Source: UBA11164 sp034376725 (GTDB lineage Bacteria; Pseudomonadota; Gammaproteobacteria; Xanthomonadales; Xanthomonadaceae). Taken from it: a DNA stretch of 64,000 nt. The notes under the pieces were generated by a model. The model searched no databases. It was not told where the DNA came from and saw only the letters and a program-made list of their open reading frames with translations. The stretch is taken from NCBI GenBank assembly GCA_034376725.1, contig JAXMJH010000009.1, forward strand, positions 22,631 through 86,630, written 5' to 3'. Below, one piece after another: positions 18,790-30,400 of this stretch (the stretch's first letter is position 1; every line of letters starts with the position of its first letter). The translations under genes were made by a program, and so were the position numbers.

Positions 18790-19545
18790 TTACCGCTTTT
18801 GCGCCGCCCGGGCGATGTCCAGAAACTGGACCGCGTCGAGCGAAGCGCCTCCGATCAGGCCGCCATCGATATCGGGCTGGGAAAACAGCTCGACCGCAGT
18901 GGCGGGTTTGACGCTGCCCCCGTAAAGGATGCGCAGCGAGCTGGCTATTCTAGCATCGCGCATTGCCACTTCGCCACGGATCGCGGCATGTACCGCCTGG
19001 GCCTGTTCCGGCGAGGCCGACCGGCCGACGCCGATCGCCCACACCGGCTCATAGGCGATGATCGCCTCGGCGAACACGCCCGGCCCCTGTCCATCCAGCA
19101 GGACGGCCAACTGCGAGCGGATCACCTCGGTGGTTTCCCCGTCCTCACGCTGGGCCAGGGTTTCGCCGACGCACAGCACCGGCGCCAGGCCGGCGGCCTG
19201 GGCAGCGATGAACTTGCGGGCCACCAGCGCGTCGTCCTCATGATGGTACTGACGCCGCTCGGAGTGCCCGACCAGCACATACCGGCAACCCACCTCGGCC
19301 AGCATCGATCCGGCGACCTCACCGGTAAACGCGCCTGTGGCGTGCTCGCTGATATCCTGCGCGCCAAAGCGCAGACCGCTGCCGCCGTAGCGGAGGTGAA
19401 GTTCGGAGAGATAAGGTGCCGGCGGCATCACCACCACATCCACCTCGGCCACCGGGGCCTTGGCGGCGATGGCATCCAGCAGCGCCTGTGCGAATCGCCG
19501 GTCGCCGTTCAACTTCCAGTTTGCCGCGACCATCGGCTTGCGCAT
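18790..19545 (-). CDS. tpiA: Triosephosphate isomerase
   Basis: Interconverts dihydroxyacetone phosphate and glyceraldehyde 3-phosphate in glycolysis and gluconeogenesis. The TIM barrel of 251 residues shows Asn9 and Lys11 (ANWKLNG), the electrophile His94 (VGHSERRQ), the catalytic base Glu166 (AYEPVWAIG) and the phosphate-gripping loop YGGSVKP. The start is the ATG at 19543-19545 (MRKPMVAANWK); the open frame up to 19608 is not conserved in the family. Confidence 0.97.
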   Translation of the reverse strand: MRKPMVAANWKLNGDRRFAQALLDAIAAKAPVAEVDVVVMPPAPYLSELHLRYGGSGLRFGAQDISEHATGAFTGEVAGSMLAEVGCRYVLVGHSERRQYHHEDDALVARKFIAAQAAGLAPVLCVGETLAQREDGETTEVIRSQLAVLLDGQGPGVFAEAIIAYEPVWAIGVGRSASPEQAQAVHAAIRGEVAMRDARIASSLRILYGGSVKPATAVELFSQPDIDGGLIGGASLDAVQFLDIARAAQKR

Positions 19546-19656
19546 GCGGGACTCCAGCGGATTGCATTCAGGCCAAGCAGTATCGACGCGATGCGCCGGT
19601 TCGATCAATGGCCAGGCGCTGCACTAGACTTGCGTCTTTGCCACGGAGCAAGGCCC

Positions 19657-20460
19657 ATGCCTGAACACATCGGGGGTTATGCCCTGGTCACCGGCGCATC
19701 GAGCGGCATCGGTGCCTCGATCGCCCGGGAATACGCCGCGCGCGGCCGGGCGCTGATTCTGACTGCCCGGCGGGAAGACCGGCTGACAGAGCTGGCCGGG
19801 GAGCTGCGCAGCCAGGTGCCGGTCGTCGTGATCGCCGCCGATCTGGCTGATCCGGCCGCACCCGAGCGGTTGTTCGAGGCATGTCGGGAGCAGGGTCTGT
19901 TCGTGGAGATCCTGGTCAACAACGCCGGCTACGGGGTGGCCGGCCGTTACACCAGCGCCAGCTGGCGAACCCACGCCGACTTTCTGCAGGTGATGGTGAC
20001 CGCCGTTGCCGAGCTGACGCACCGGTTTCTGCCGGCCATGCAGGCGGCCGGACGGGGTCAGATTCTCAACGTCGCCTCGGTCGCCGGACTGGTGCCCGGC
20101 TCGATCGGCCACACCCTGTACGGCCCGGTCAAATCCTGGTTGATCAAGTTCAGCGAGTCCCTGGCGCTGGAGGGCGAGGCGCACGGCGTGAAGGCTTGCG
20201 CGCTGTGTCCGGGTTTCACTTACTCGGAATTTCACGATGTCACCGGCACCCGCGGACAGGTCTCGCAGATGCCGGCCTACATGTGGCTGAAGGCGCCCGA
20301 TGTGGCCAGAGCCGGCATCGACGCCGTCGAAAGCGGTAAGCCGATCTGCGTGCCGGGCGCGGTCTACCGGATCATCCGGTTGATCGTGAAACTGTTGCCC
20401 GACGGCCTGGCCCGGCGCCTGGTCGCGCGCCGGTCCAAGGATTTCCGCGACGACAGCTGA
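19657..20460 (+). CDS. SDR-family oxidoreductase
   Basis: Short-chain dehydrogenase/reductase of 267 residues. The NAD(P)-binding glycine motif TGASSGIGA is at 12-20, followed by the structural NNAG at 88-91 and a catalytic Ser141-Tyr155-Lys159 set (NVASVAGL and YGPVKS). The basic TARRE after the second strand suggests NADP preference. The C-terminal part has a hydrophobic, basic stretch (IIRLIVKLLPDGLARRLVARR) seen in SDRs acting on lipid-like or bulky substrates. The substrate cannot be read from sequence. The ATG has GGAG 11 nt upstream. It is divergent from tpiA and convergent with htpX. Confidence 0.88.
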   Translation: MPEHIGGYALVTGASSGIGASIAREYAARGRALILTARREDRLTELAGELRSQVPVVVIAADLADPAAPERLFEACREQGLFVEILVNNAGYGVAGRYTSASWRTHADFLQVMVTAVAELTHRFLPAMQAAGRGQILNVASVAGLVPGSIGHTLYGPVKSWLIKFSESLALEGEAHGVKACALCPGFTYSEFHDVTGTRGQVSQMPAYMWLKAPDVARAGIDAVESGKPICVPGAVYRIIRLIVKLLPDGLARRLVARRSKDFRDDS

Positions 20461-20478
20461 GCGATCGCGCAGCGGTCC

Positions 20479-21351
20479 TCAGCCGTTGCGCAATGCCGAA
20501 ATGCGCTCGGCCAACGGCGGATGGCTCATCAGCAGTCGCTTCAGCCCGCCACCGACCGCGCCCGAGATGCCGAACGCGCGCACCTGGGTCGGCAGCGTGC
20601 TCTGCCCGTAGGTCTGGGCCAGCCGCTCCAGGGCCCGAACCATCTTGTCGCGCCCGGCCAGCCGGGCGCCGCCGGCATCGGCGCGGAACTCGCGCCAGCG
20701 GCTGAACCACATGGCGATCATCGACGCGATCAGACCGAAGATCATGTCAAGCACAAACACGATGATGTAGTAGGCAAAACTCGGCCCGCCATCGCGGTTG
20801 CCGGAGATGGCACCGTCGATGATCCGACCCACGATGCGCGCCAGGAAAATCACGAAGGTGTTCAGCACGCCCTGGATCAGGGCCATGGTGATCATGTCGC
20901 CATTGGCGACATGGCTCACCTCATGGGCCAGCACCGCTTCGGCCTCGTCGCGGCTCATCGCACGAAGCAGACCGGTGGACACCGCCACCAGGGCATTGTT
21001 GCGGCTGGCGCCGGTGGCGAAGGCATTGATTTCCGGCGCATCGTAGATGGCCACTTCGGGCATGCCGATGCCGGCGACCTCGGCCTGCCGGCGCACGGTG
21101 TTGACCAGCCAGGCCTCGGCCTCGTTGCGCGGCTGCTCGATGACATGCGCCCCGGTGGCACGCTTGGCCATCCATTTGGAAATGGCCAGCGAAATGAACG
21201 AGCCGCCGAAGCCGAACATCGCGGCGAATATCAGCAGCGTCCCGGTTTCGCCCAGTCGCACGCCAAACACGCCCTGGAGCACGGACAGGACGATGCCGAG
21301 TAGCGCGAGAACCGCCAGATTGGTGGCCAGGAAAAGAACGATCCGCATCAT
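20479..21351 (-). CDS. htpX: Membrane zinc protease HtpX
   Basis: Inner-membrane M48 metalloprotease that degrades damaged membrane proteins alongside FtsH. The 290-residue product has two N-terminal helices (about 4-30 and 38-55), the zinc motif HEVSH at 143-147 with Glu144 as catalytic base, two further helices (about 157-180 and 194-217) and the third ligand in EFRADAGGA (Glu221). The start MMRIVLFLATNLAVLALLGI is usual for the family. In E. coli htpX is under CpxR control; no Cpx box was identified here. Confidence 0.95.
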   Translation of the reverse strand: MMRIVLFLATNLAVLALLGIVLSVLQGVFGVRLGETGTLLIFAAMFGFGGSFISLAISKWMAKRATGAHVIEQPRNEAEAWLVNTVRRQAEVAGIGMPEVAIYDAPEINAFATGASRNNALVAVSTGLLRAMSRDEAEAVLAHEVSHVANGDMITMALIQGVLNTFVIFLARIVGRIIDGAISGNRDGGPSFAYYIIVFVLDMIFGLIASMIAMWFSRWREFRADAGGARLAGRDKMVRALERLAQTYGQSTLPTQVRAFGISGAVGGGLKRLLMSHPPLAERISALRNG

Positions 21352-21433
21352 TGCAGGTACTCCGGTTACGGTCTGAGATCAGGTTCGGAATTGGAGTATA
21401 GATTGGGTACACTGCCGACAACTTCAAGGCCAC

Positions 21434-22405
21434 GTGAATGGCCCCGACCGCATGCCTGATCTCTCCGCGTCATCGCCCGCGCCGTCCCTGCGGTACCGGG
21501 GCCGTTTCGCGCCCTCGCCCACCGGCCCACTGCATCTGGGCTCGCTAGCGGCCGCGCTGGCCAGCTGGCTGTTCGCCCGTCGAGCGGGCGGCGCGTGGCT
21601 GCTGAGAATCGAGGACATCGACCCGCCGAGAGAGCAGCCGGGTGCGGCTGAACTTCAGATCCGCACCCTGGCAGCTTTTGGAATGTCTGCGGACGAGCCG
21701 GTACTCCGACAGAGCCGTCGTATCGACGCCTATCGCGCCGCCCTGGATCGGCTCGTCGAACAGGGCCAAGCGTTCGAGTGCCACTGCAGCCGGCGCATGC
21801 TGGCCGCGCGGCCCGGCGTGCATCGGGCCTGCCTGCCGGGTGCCCAGCGCGCGAACCCGGCCATCCGTTTCCGGGTGCCGGACAAGACCGCATCAACCGT
21901 GATCGATGTCGTCCGGGGCCGATTCGAGCAGCGCGTGGACCAGGAAGTCGGCGACTTCGTGATCAGACGCGCCGATGGCCTGATCTCCTACCAACTGGCC
22001 GTTGTGGTCGACGACCAGTATCAAGGCATCACCGAGGTGATTCGTGGCGCCGACCTGCTCGACTCCACGCCTCGCCAGATCCTACTGCAACGCGCGCTCG
22101 GCTATCGCACGCCCAGCTACGGCCATATTCCGCTGGTGGTCGACGCCAGCGGCCGAAAGTTGAGCAAATCGCTGGCCGCTGTTCCAATCGATCCCGACGA
22201 CCCGGTCCCTGCCCTGTCGGCTGCCTGGGCCGCACTCGGACAGGACATCGGTAAATTGCCCCGGTCCGGCCCGGCCGAGCGCGTTCTTCAACACGCGCTG
22301 GCCGCATTCGAGCCGACGGACATTGGAAAACAGGCGTTCGGGGTGCTCAGTCTCGCCTCGGGAGACGACCTGCAGGAAAAAGTCGACGAGACTGCTGACC
22401 GCTGA
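21434..22405 (+). CDS. gluQ: Glutamyl-Q tRNA(Asp) synthetase
   Basis: Truncated glutamyl-tRNA synthetase paralogue that transfers glutamate onto queuosine at the wobble position of tRNA(Asp). The 323-residue chain has only the catalytic domain: a HIGH-like PLHLGSL at 32-38, IEDIDPPRE, a zinc-site remnant C116-x-C118 followed by Cys133, and a KMSKS-like RKLSKS. There is no anticodon-binding domain, which distinguishes it from GltX. The first start is the GTG at 21434 with AAGG close upstream; an ATG at 21452 is an alternative. It is divergent from htpX. Confidence 0.9.
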   Translation: MNGPDRMPDLSASSPAPSLRYRGRFAPSPTGPLHLGSLAAALASWLFARRAGGAWLLRIEDIDPPREQPGAAELQIRTLAAFGMSADEPVLRQSRRIDAYRAALDRLVEQGQAFECHCSRRMLAARPGVHRACLPGAQRANPAIRFRVPDKTASTVIDVVRGRFEQRVDQEVGDFVIRRADGLISYQLAVVVDDQYQGITEVIRGADLLDSTPRQILLQRALGYRTPSYGHIPLVVDASGRKLSKSLAAVPIDPDDPVPALSAAWAALGQDIGKLPRSGPAERVLQHALAAFEPTDIGKQAFGVLSLASGDDLQEKVDETADR

Positions 22406-22461
22406 ACCGGCCCGGCGTACACTCGGGCCGACACCAACAAAAGCTCACGGAGGGTTTCGGT

Positions 22462-23202
22462 ATGACTGCTCGCATCGCTCTGGTCACCGGCGGCACCGGC
22501 GGCATTGGTTCGTCGATCTGCAAGCGCCTGGTCCAAATGGGCCATAAGGTTGCCACCAACTACCGCAATGAGGCGCGCGCCCGCGACTGGCAGGCGGCCA
22601 TGAAAGCCGAAGGCTTCGATATCGCGCTGGCGCAGGGCGATGTGGCCGACCCATCTACCGCGGCAAGCATGGTGGCCGAGGTCGAGCGCCAGCTCGGCCC
22701 GGTGGAAATCCTGATCAACAATGCCGGCATCACCCGCGATTCCACGTTTCACCGGATGTCGCCCGAGCAGTGGCATGAGGTCATCAATACCAACCTCAAC
22801 TCGGTCTTCAACGTCACCCGCCCGGTGATCGATGGAATGCGGGAAAGAAAATGGGGGCGGGTCATCCAGATCAGTTCGATCAACGGCCTCAAGGGCCAGT
22901 ACGGCCAGGCCAATTACGCAGCCGCCAAGGCCGGCATGCACGGCTTCACCATCTCGCTGGCGCGTGAGAATGCCAGACTCGGCATCACCGTCAATACGGT
23001 CTCGCCCGGCTATGTGGCAACCGACATGGTGATGGCCGTCCCTGAGGAAGTGCGCGCCAAGATCGTTGCCGACATCCCCACCGGCCGACTCGGCAAACCA
23101 GAAGAAATCGCCTACGCGGTGTCGTTTCTGGTGTCGGAAGAGGCGTCGTGGATCACCGGTTCCAATCTCGACATCAATGGCGGCCACCACATGGGTTGGT
23201 GA
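22462..23202 (+). CDS. phbB: Acetoacetyl-CoA reductase (first copy)
   Basis: NADPH-dependent reduction of acetoacetyl-CoA to (R)-3-hydroxybutyryl-CoA, the second step of polyhydroxybutyrate synthesis. The 246-residue SDR has TGGTGGIGSSIC at 9-20, NNAGITRD at 86-93, catalytic Ser138/139, Tyr152 and Lys156 in VIQISSINGLKGQYGQANYAAAKAG, and the C-terminal signature SNLDINGGHHM seen in PhbB proteins. A strong GGAGG lies 14 nt upstream of the ATG. No thiolase or PHB synthase gene adjoins it. A second, similar gene follows the glucan synthase and phaR. Confidence 0.88.
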   Translation: MTARIALVTGGTGGIGSSICKRLVQMGHKVATNYRNEARARDWQAAMKAEGFDIALAQGDVADPSTAASMVAEVERQLGPVEILINNAGITRDSTFHRMSPEQWHEVINTNLNSVFNVTRPVIDGMRERKWGRVIQISSINGLKGQYGQANYAAAKAGMHGFTISLARENARLGITVNTVSPGYVATDMVMAVPEEVRAKIVADIPTGRLGKPEEIAYAVSFLVSEEASWITGSNLDINGGHHMGW

Positions 23203-23362
23203 TCATTCAGCTAAAACGGCGCACCCGCCCGCTACGCCGGGCGGCACGCCGGCCCGCTGGAAACCAATGACCCGGCCAGGTCACTGTTAACACTGCCAAA
23301 GCGTCGCCGAGTGGCACTGGCGATACCGCCGAGACTCGCCCTGCCGATGTCTCGATTCCGGG

Positions 23363-23404
23363 TTGACGATCATCAACGTGCTTCGGGGTATCGGGTATAG
23401 CATA
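23363..23404 (+). promoter_or_regulatory. Candidate FNR/Anr-type promoter upstream of usp-ndvB
   Basis: TTGAC-GATC-ATCAA at 23363-23376 differs from the FNR/Anr consensus TTGAT-N4-ATCAA at one base. A -10-like TAGCAT starts 21 bp beyond it (23398-23403), which places the box near -41.5, the class II activation position. It lies 73 bp upstream of the usp start. This is a reading of the sequence only. Confidence 0.5.
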
Positions 23405-23448
23405 AAGGCACGAGGGTTTGCCCTGCAGACCCGCACCGGAGATCTGCC

Positions 23449-24423
23449 GTGGCCTTCGATCGCATCCTGGTTCCGCTGGACGGCTCGGCCCTTGGCGAGC
23501 AAGCGCTCGGCCACGCAATGCGCATTGCCAGGGCATTCGAATCCCGGGTGCTGTTGCTTCGGGTGCTGGACGCCCCGCCAGCGTCGGCCCAGCGTATTCC
23601 CGAAACCCTCGACTGGCGGCTGCGCGCGCTACAGGCCCAGCGCTACCTCGATGCACTGACCGAGAGGCTGGCCGAGTCCGGCCTGGACGCCGAGTCGCAC
23701 CTCGCCGAGGGTCGGGCGGCCGAGCGAATCCTCGAATTCATTCATGAAAAGAACATCGACCTGGTGGTGTTCAGCGCTTACGGCTGGGGTGGAGTCACGC
23801 ATTTTCCGTTTGGCGGCACGGTTCAGAAAGTGATCGCCGCAGCGGATACGTCTTTTGCCGTGGTCCGACCCGATCCCATTGCGCAGGTCGGGTTACCGAC
23901 TAACGGCTACCGAAAGGTGCTGGTCCCGCTGGACGGCTCCCAGCGGGCCGAATGGGCCATGGGACTTGCGGCGTCGCTGGTGATGCCCGAGCACGGCAAG
24001 CTTTTGGTACTGCACGTGATAGCTGCACCGGATATGCCGCGCCGACAGCCGTTTACCCAGGAAGAATCGGACCTGCGCAACAAGCTGATCGCATGCAATC
24101 GACGGGCGGCGGAGAGCTATCTGGCCGACGTGGTGGCGCGCTTCAGGAGTCGAATCGACATCCAGAGTCGTCTGGAGGTGTCCTCAAACGTCATCGAAAC
24201 CATCCAGACCCTGGCTGAAGGCGAAGATGTCGATCTGATCGCGCTGGCCGCGCGCGGCGCGACCCCTGCCGGCGCAACCCGACAAGGTTCGACAAGCCAC
24301 GCCCTGCTGGCCGGATGCGACCGCCCAATGCTGGTGCTTCAGGAAAATCAGCGCTCGGCATTCAGGGCCCGCGACGAGGTTGCTGTGCACACGAAGGCGG
24401 GCAGAGCCTTCGCCAGCCCCTGA
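23449..24423 (+). CDS. Tandem-domain universal stress protein
   Basis: Cytoplasmic UspA-family protein with two Usp domains (about residues 1-145 and 155-300), each opening with the same strand motif (RILVPLDGSALGEQAL and KVLVPLDGSQRAEWAM). The second domain keeps a recognisable nucleotide-binding loop (AARGATPAGATRQGS), and the first a degenerate one. The start is the GTG at 23449, which gives MAFDRILVPLDG; GGAG lies 9 nt upstream. The gene ends 15 bp before the cyclic glucan synthase in the same direction, so the two are probably cotranscribed. Tandem Usps are often induced by oxygen limitation, which fits the FNR-like box upstream. Confidence 0.88.
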   Translation: MAFDRILVPLDGSALGEQALGHAMRIARAFESRVLLLRVLDAPPASAQRIPETLDWRLRALQAQRYLDALTERLAESGLDAESHLAEGRAAERILEFIHEKNIDLVVFSAYGWGGVTHFPFGGTVQKVIAAADTSFAVVRPDPIAQVGLPTNGYRKVLVPLDGSQRAEWAMGLAASLVMPEHGKLLVLHVIAAPDMPRRQPFTQEESDLRNKLIACNRRAAESYLADVVARFRSRIDIQSRLEVSSNVIETIQTLAEGEDVDLIALAARGATPAGATRQGSTSHALLAGCDRPMLVLQENQRSAFRARDEVAVHTKAGRAFASP

Positions 24424-24438
24424 TCCGGGCCGGGCTGG

Positions 24439-27400
24439 ATGACGCGCAAACGGCCCAAACGTAGCGACAGCAAGGCAGCGCGGAACACCGATGGCGTACG
24501 ACCGGGATCGACCCATCGCTCCCAGACCGAAAGCAATTTGCCGTCCAAATCCGGCGCACTGGCCGATCAGCACCTTGTCGGACGCTTCGCAGGACCCACG
24601 TTCCTGCCATTGCCGCTGGGTCTCGGGGCGATCAAACGCTGTCTGTATCGGGTCTATGACCAAATAGAAAAGAACATCGCGACCGGTCGCTCCGGCATCC
24701 GCGCCGAGGAATGGCTGCTGGACAACCGGCACCTGGTCCAGCAGTCGCTTGCCCAGGTCCGTGAACACCTTCCGCGCGGCTACCGAAAGCGGCTGCCGCG
24801 CGTTCGGCAGGCCCATGAGCCGGTGCGCACGCGAATACAGGAAGTTGCGACGTTTCTGGTCCACGAAGGGCCGCGCCCGATCGATATCGCCTGGATCGAG
24901 GAAGCGCTGGAAGACTATCAGGACAGCGCCGAACTGAGCACCGGCGAGCTCTGGGCGCTGCCCAGCTACCTGCGCCTTTCGGTGTTGTCGGTGCTGGCCG
25001 AGGCCGCCTCTCGGTGCCTTTTGCAGGATGATCCGACGACCGGCACCCAGGGGCGTCCGGAAGGGCGATCCGAAGATGTCGCGGAGGCTGTTCTTTCTCT
25101 GCGCCAGCTGGCCGATCATGACTGGCGAAGATCCTTCGCGCGGATCAGCCGCGTCGAACGGATCCTCGCCCAGGACCCGGCCGATGCCTATGCCGCGATG
25201 GATTTCGCCTCGCGCAACCGCTACCGGAGGGCGATCGAGGAATTGGCCCGCGACAGTCGGCTTTCCGAAGCAGCTGTCGCCGAGCGCATCGTGGCGGCCT
25301 GCCAAGCCCAAGGCGCAACCCAGGCCCGCGCCGGTCACGTCGGCTATCACCTGATCGGGCCGGGTCGGCAACCCATGGAGCATGCCCTGGGCTGCGCACC
25401 CGGCGCACGGGGGCGGTCGTCGCGTTGGATGTCGCGTTGCCCCGACGCAGTCTATTTCGGCCTACTGAGCGCATTCGCCCTGCCGCCACTGGTCGGCCTG
25501 GCCTGGTTTTTGATCTCCAGGTCATTCGGCGTCGTGCCCAGTGTGCTGACGACTGCACTGGCCAGCGTGCCGGTGCTCGGGCTGGCGGTCATTTTCCTCA
25601 ACGGCCTGGTCACCTGGCTGCTGCCGGCTCGGCCATTGCCCCGGATGGACTACTCCGAGGGCGTACCCGATGGCTTTCGTACCGCAGTGGTCATGCCGGT
25701 ACTGCTGACCCGTATCCAGGACATCACCCGGATACTGGACCGGATTGAGGTCAACTACCTCAACAATATCGACGACAATCTCGTCTTCGCGATCCTCAGC
25801 GACTTCGGCGATGCCGACAACGCGTCCACGCCGGTGGACGCCAGCATGCTGGACGCCCTGGCGCGGGGCATCGATGCGCTGAACCAACGGCACGCCGGCG
25901 CCGGCGGCAGGACGCCGTTTCTGGCGCTGCACCGCCGTCGTCGCTGGAACCCGGCCGAGCGGATATGGATGGGCTGGGAACGCAAGCGCGGCAAACTGGC
26001 CGAATTCAACGACCTGCTGGCAGGCGATGATCGGACCGACTACCGCACCCGGTTCGGCGATGTCGCCGCCCTGGACGGCGTGCGTTTTGTGATCACGCTC
26101 GATGCCGACAGCCATCTGCCGCCCGGCGCCGCCCGCAGATTGGTCGCCAGCCTGGCCCACCCCCTGAACCAGCCGGTCTACACGCCCGGCCAACCAGGCA
26201 TTCGCGCCGGGTTTTCCATCCTCCAGCCCCGCCTGGAGATCGATCCGGGCAGCACCACAGCCAATCGGTTCACCGAAGCATTCGCCGGCGACACCCGACT
26301 CGATCTGTACACCCACGCGGTGTCCGATGTGTACCAGGACCTGTTCGGCGAGGCGATCTACACCGGCAAAGGCATTTACGACTGGCGGGCGTTCAAGCAT
26401 GCGCTCGACGGTCGGATTCCGGAGAACTCGCTACTCAGCCACGATCTTCTGGAAGGCATCATCGCCCGGGTCGGGCTGGTTTCCGACACGATTGTGCTTG
26501 AGCAATTCCCGGCAAATGCGCCCGCCTTCATGCGCAGACTGCATCGCTGGGTTCGCGGCGACTGGCAGTTGCTGCCGTGGCTGGTTCCGGGCTGGCCGCG
26601 ACGCCTGAGCTCCGGCGCGCGCGCGCCGATGTCGGCCATCGATCGATGGAAGATGATCGACAACCTGCGCCGCAGCCTTCAGCCAAGCGCGATCCTGCTG
26701 TTCTTGCTGATGGCCTGGTTCGGCGTTCTGCCCGGTGAGACTTGGGCGTGGATGATCGCCCTGCTCGGCATCCAGGCAGCGCCAGTGCTGGCCGACATCC
26801 TGTCGCTCGCCACCCATGCCTTGTCCAGCCCCCCGGCCACCCTCGTGCGCCGCCTCCGGCAAGTACCCACCGCGCTTGCGCAACCGATCGGACACTGGCT
26901 CCTGGGCCTGGTGCTGTTGCCGTTCGAGAGCCAAACCACGCTGGATGCCATCGGCAGAAGCGTTTACCGCATGCTGGTCTCGCACCGCCGGCTGCTCGAA
27001 TGGACACCGGCGGCGCACGACGAGCGCCGGCTTGGCGAAGGCGCGTCGGCGGCGCAGTGGATGCGCGAAATGTGGGTGTCACCCGCGCTGGCCGTGGCCG
27101 CCGGGCTCGCCACGGCCACGCTGAACCCCGGCGCAGTGCCGCTGGCTCTGCCAGTGCTGGTTGCATGGCTTTTGGCGCCGTGGATCACGGCCTGGACCTC
27201 GCGACCGCTGCAGCGTCCGGCCGTGCTGACCGGGGACATCGAAAAGCGCCCGCTTCGCCTCATTGCCCGTCGCACCTGGCTGTTTTTCGAGCGCTTCGTT
27301 GGCCCGGACGACCACTGGCTTGCGCCGGACAACTTTCAGGAACAACCGCGCGCGGCGCTGGCCCGGCGCACCTCGCCCACCAACATCGGCATGGCGCTGA

Positions 27401-30400
27401 CCGCCACGCTGGCCGCCCACGATTTCGGCTACATCGATACCGCCATGCTGTCCGACCGTCTGCGCAACACCTGCGACACACTGCGCCGGATGGAGCGCTA
27501 TCGCGGACATTGGCTGAACTGGTATCAGACCCGCGACCTTCGCCCGCTCCAGCCACGCTACGTTTCGACCGTGGACAGCGGAAATCTCGCCGCGAGCTTC
27601 CTGGCAGTAGCCGAAGGCGCGTGCGAGCGGATGTCGCAACCGCTGGCCTGGCAGCCGGCCCTGGCCGGTGCGCTGGACACGCTGGACACCTTCGAGGAGA
27701 CCCTTCGGCTCACCCTGGCCGGCCACGAATCGGACGCCAGTCAGCGCTGCCTGGCAGTCGTCGCGGCAATCCGATCCCGGCTCGAAGCCGCCGGCACGCA
27801 CCCCGATGGATGGCACGTGCTGCGTCGCCTGGTCGACGTGGAGCTGCCGACGCTGACCGACGCGTTGGTGTCTCTGGTCGAATCGGAACCGACCGCGTTC
27901 GGCGACGAAGACGTGGGGCAGTTGCGCATCTGGCTTGACGAACTGCACCGGCACTCGAGCGCCTGGCAAGGACATGTCGCGCTGTTCATGCCGTGGCTGG
28001 AGGCCTTGGCCACGATCCCGCCGATTCCGGCCGACAGCCCGGCTCACGTCACCTTACAGGCCTGGGAAAGCGCCATGCACGGCTGTTTCGAGCCCGCGCC
28101 TGCACCGGACCAATACCCGTCCCGGTGTCGGGAAGCGTTGACGCACCTGGCAACGCTCGACGCCCTGCGCCACGCCGACGCGTTCGATGCGGCGACCGAC
28201 CAGGCGCTGGAAGCCTGGACACAGGACTTCGGATGTCGGCTTGAGGCCGCCCAGCGCACGGCGGCATCGCTTATGGTCGAACTGGGCGACCTGGCTGCGC
28301 GATTGAAGCGTTGGGTCGTCGAGATGGATTTCCGCTTTCTTTACGATCCCGGCCGACACCTGTTTCGCATTGGGCACAACGTCAGTAACGACCGCAGCGA
28401 CCCGAACTATTACGACCTGCTGGCCTCGGAGGCTCGGCTGGCCAGCTTCATCGCCATCGCCAAGGGCGATGTGCCGTTGCGCCACTGGCTCCATCTGGGC
28501 CGGCCGCTGCGCCGTCGCCGTGACCGGATCATCCTGATGTCGTGGAGCGCGACGCTGTTCGAGTATCTGATGCCACATTTGTTCATGATCAGCCCGCACG
28601 ACACCCTTATCGACCGGGCTTGCCGGGCCGCCATCGCCTTGCACCGCGACTTCTGCGACCGGCTGGGACTGCCCTGGGGGATATCGGAGTCCGGCTACTA
28701 CCGGCTCGACGAGAGCCAGCACTATCAGTACCGGGCATTCGGCGTGCCCGACCTGGGCTTTCGCAGCGATCTGGGTGATCGGATCGTGGTGGCGCCGTAT
28801 GGATCGGTGATGGCGCTCGACTTCGCGCCGCTGGCCACGCTGGCCAACATCGAACTGTTGTTGAAGATCCGTGCCTGCGGTCTTTACGGACTGTATGAGG
28901 CGATCGACTACGGCCGGGCCGACAAAGCCAGTGCGCGAAGGGCGCGCGTGGTCCGTTCCTACATGAGCCATCACCAGGGCATGATCCTCCTGGCGATCGA
29001 CAACTTCCTGCATGACAACGTCATGAAGCGGCGTTTCCACAGCGACCGTCGCGTGGTGGGCATTTCCAGCCTGCTCCACGAGCGGCCGGCCGCGCCGGAC
29101 ACCGCGCTGCGCAGCTGGCCGCAGCCGCAGGGACGCGCGTTCCAAGGCCAGGCCGGACCGCAAAGCTGGCCACAGCCTCGGGCCGACGGGCTCCAGCACC
29201 ACACCCTGCTGTCCAATGGCCATTACTCGGTGCTGCTCGACGCCCACGGTGGCGGCGGCAGCGAATGGGATGGTGTCGCGCTCGTGGCCCGGCAATCGCG
29301 TGCATCCGGCCGGGCCACGGGTCACTGGTTCTATCTCAAGGATCTGGACTCCGGCGATGTTTTTTCCGTCACGCCTGGCCCATCGGGAGATTCCGCGGGC
29401 GCCTGCGCGGTCGAGTTCGGGCCGCATCGCGCCGAATTTCAGCGCCGCTCGCACGGCCTGTTCAGCCGAATGGTGGTGGCGGTGGCGTCGCAACAGGATG
29501 TCGAAGCCCGGCTGCTAAGCCTGCACAACGAGACCAACCGACCACGGCGCTTTCTGCTGTTCGGCATCGCCGAGGTGGCCCTGGCGCCGCCGAGGGAGTT
29601 CTGGCGGCATCCAGCCTTTGCCAGGCTGTTCGTTGAGAGCGAATGCTTCGAGGAGGATCGTCTGTTGCTGTTCCGGAGACGACCCAGGGCCTCGAACGAC
29701 AAAGCGGTGTTCATGGCGCACATGATCGTTCCGCCCGCTGGCCAGACCGGGCGATTCGGCTGGGATACCGATCGACGGGGCATTCTGGGTCGGGGCGGTT
29801 CGATGACTCGGCCGGCACTGCTGGACAGCGGCATCGACGGTTTCGGCCGAACCAGCGGTGCCGTACTCGACAGCGCCATCGCCACCGGGCTTGAGCTGAC
29901 TCTGGAGCCCTATGCCCAGGTCGAGCTGGCCGCGATCACCGCCGTCGGCCACTCGCGTCGCGAACTGTTGGCCACCGTGCGCAGCTACCGCTCAACCTCT
30001 CGCGTGGGTTGGCTGGTGGAACAGGCCAGGATGCAGACCAGCCAGGAGCTGCACAACCTGGAGATCGATCCGGGCGATGGTCGGGACATGCTGAACCTGC
30101 TGTCGGCGGTCGTGTCGCCGTGGCGTCACCTACGATCTTCCGAGCCAGCGGTTGCTGGCGCGGCTCGCATTCAGGGTGCGCTCTGGGCGCGCGGCATTTC
30201 CGGCGACTGGCCGATCGTCCTGATCCGCCTGGATGCTCCGGAAGATGCATCGGCCATCGAACCGCTGCTCAAGGCGCACACGTTCTGGACCGGTCGCCAG
30301 GCGCGATTCGATCTGGTCATCCTCGACGAGGCGGCCGGCGGATACCTGCAACCCGGCCGCGACCGGCTGATGCAACTGATCGCGGCGAGCCGGGCCCGGA

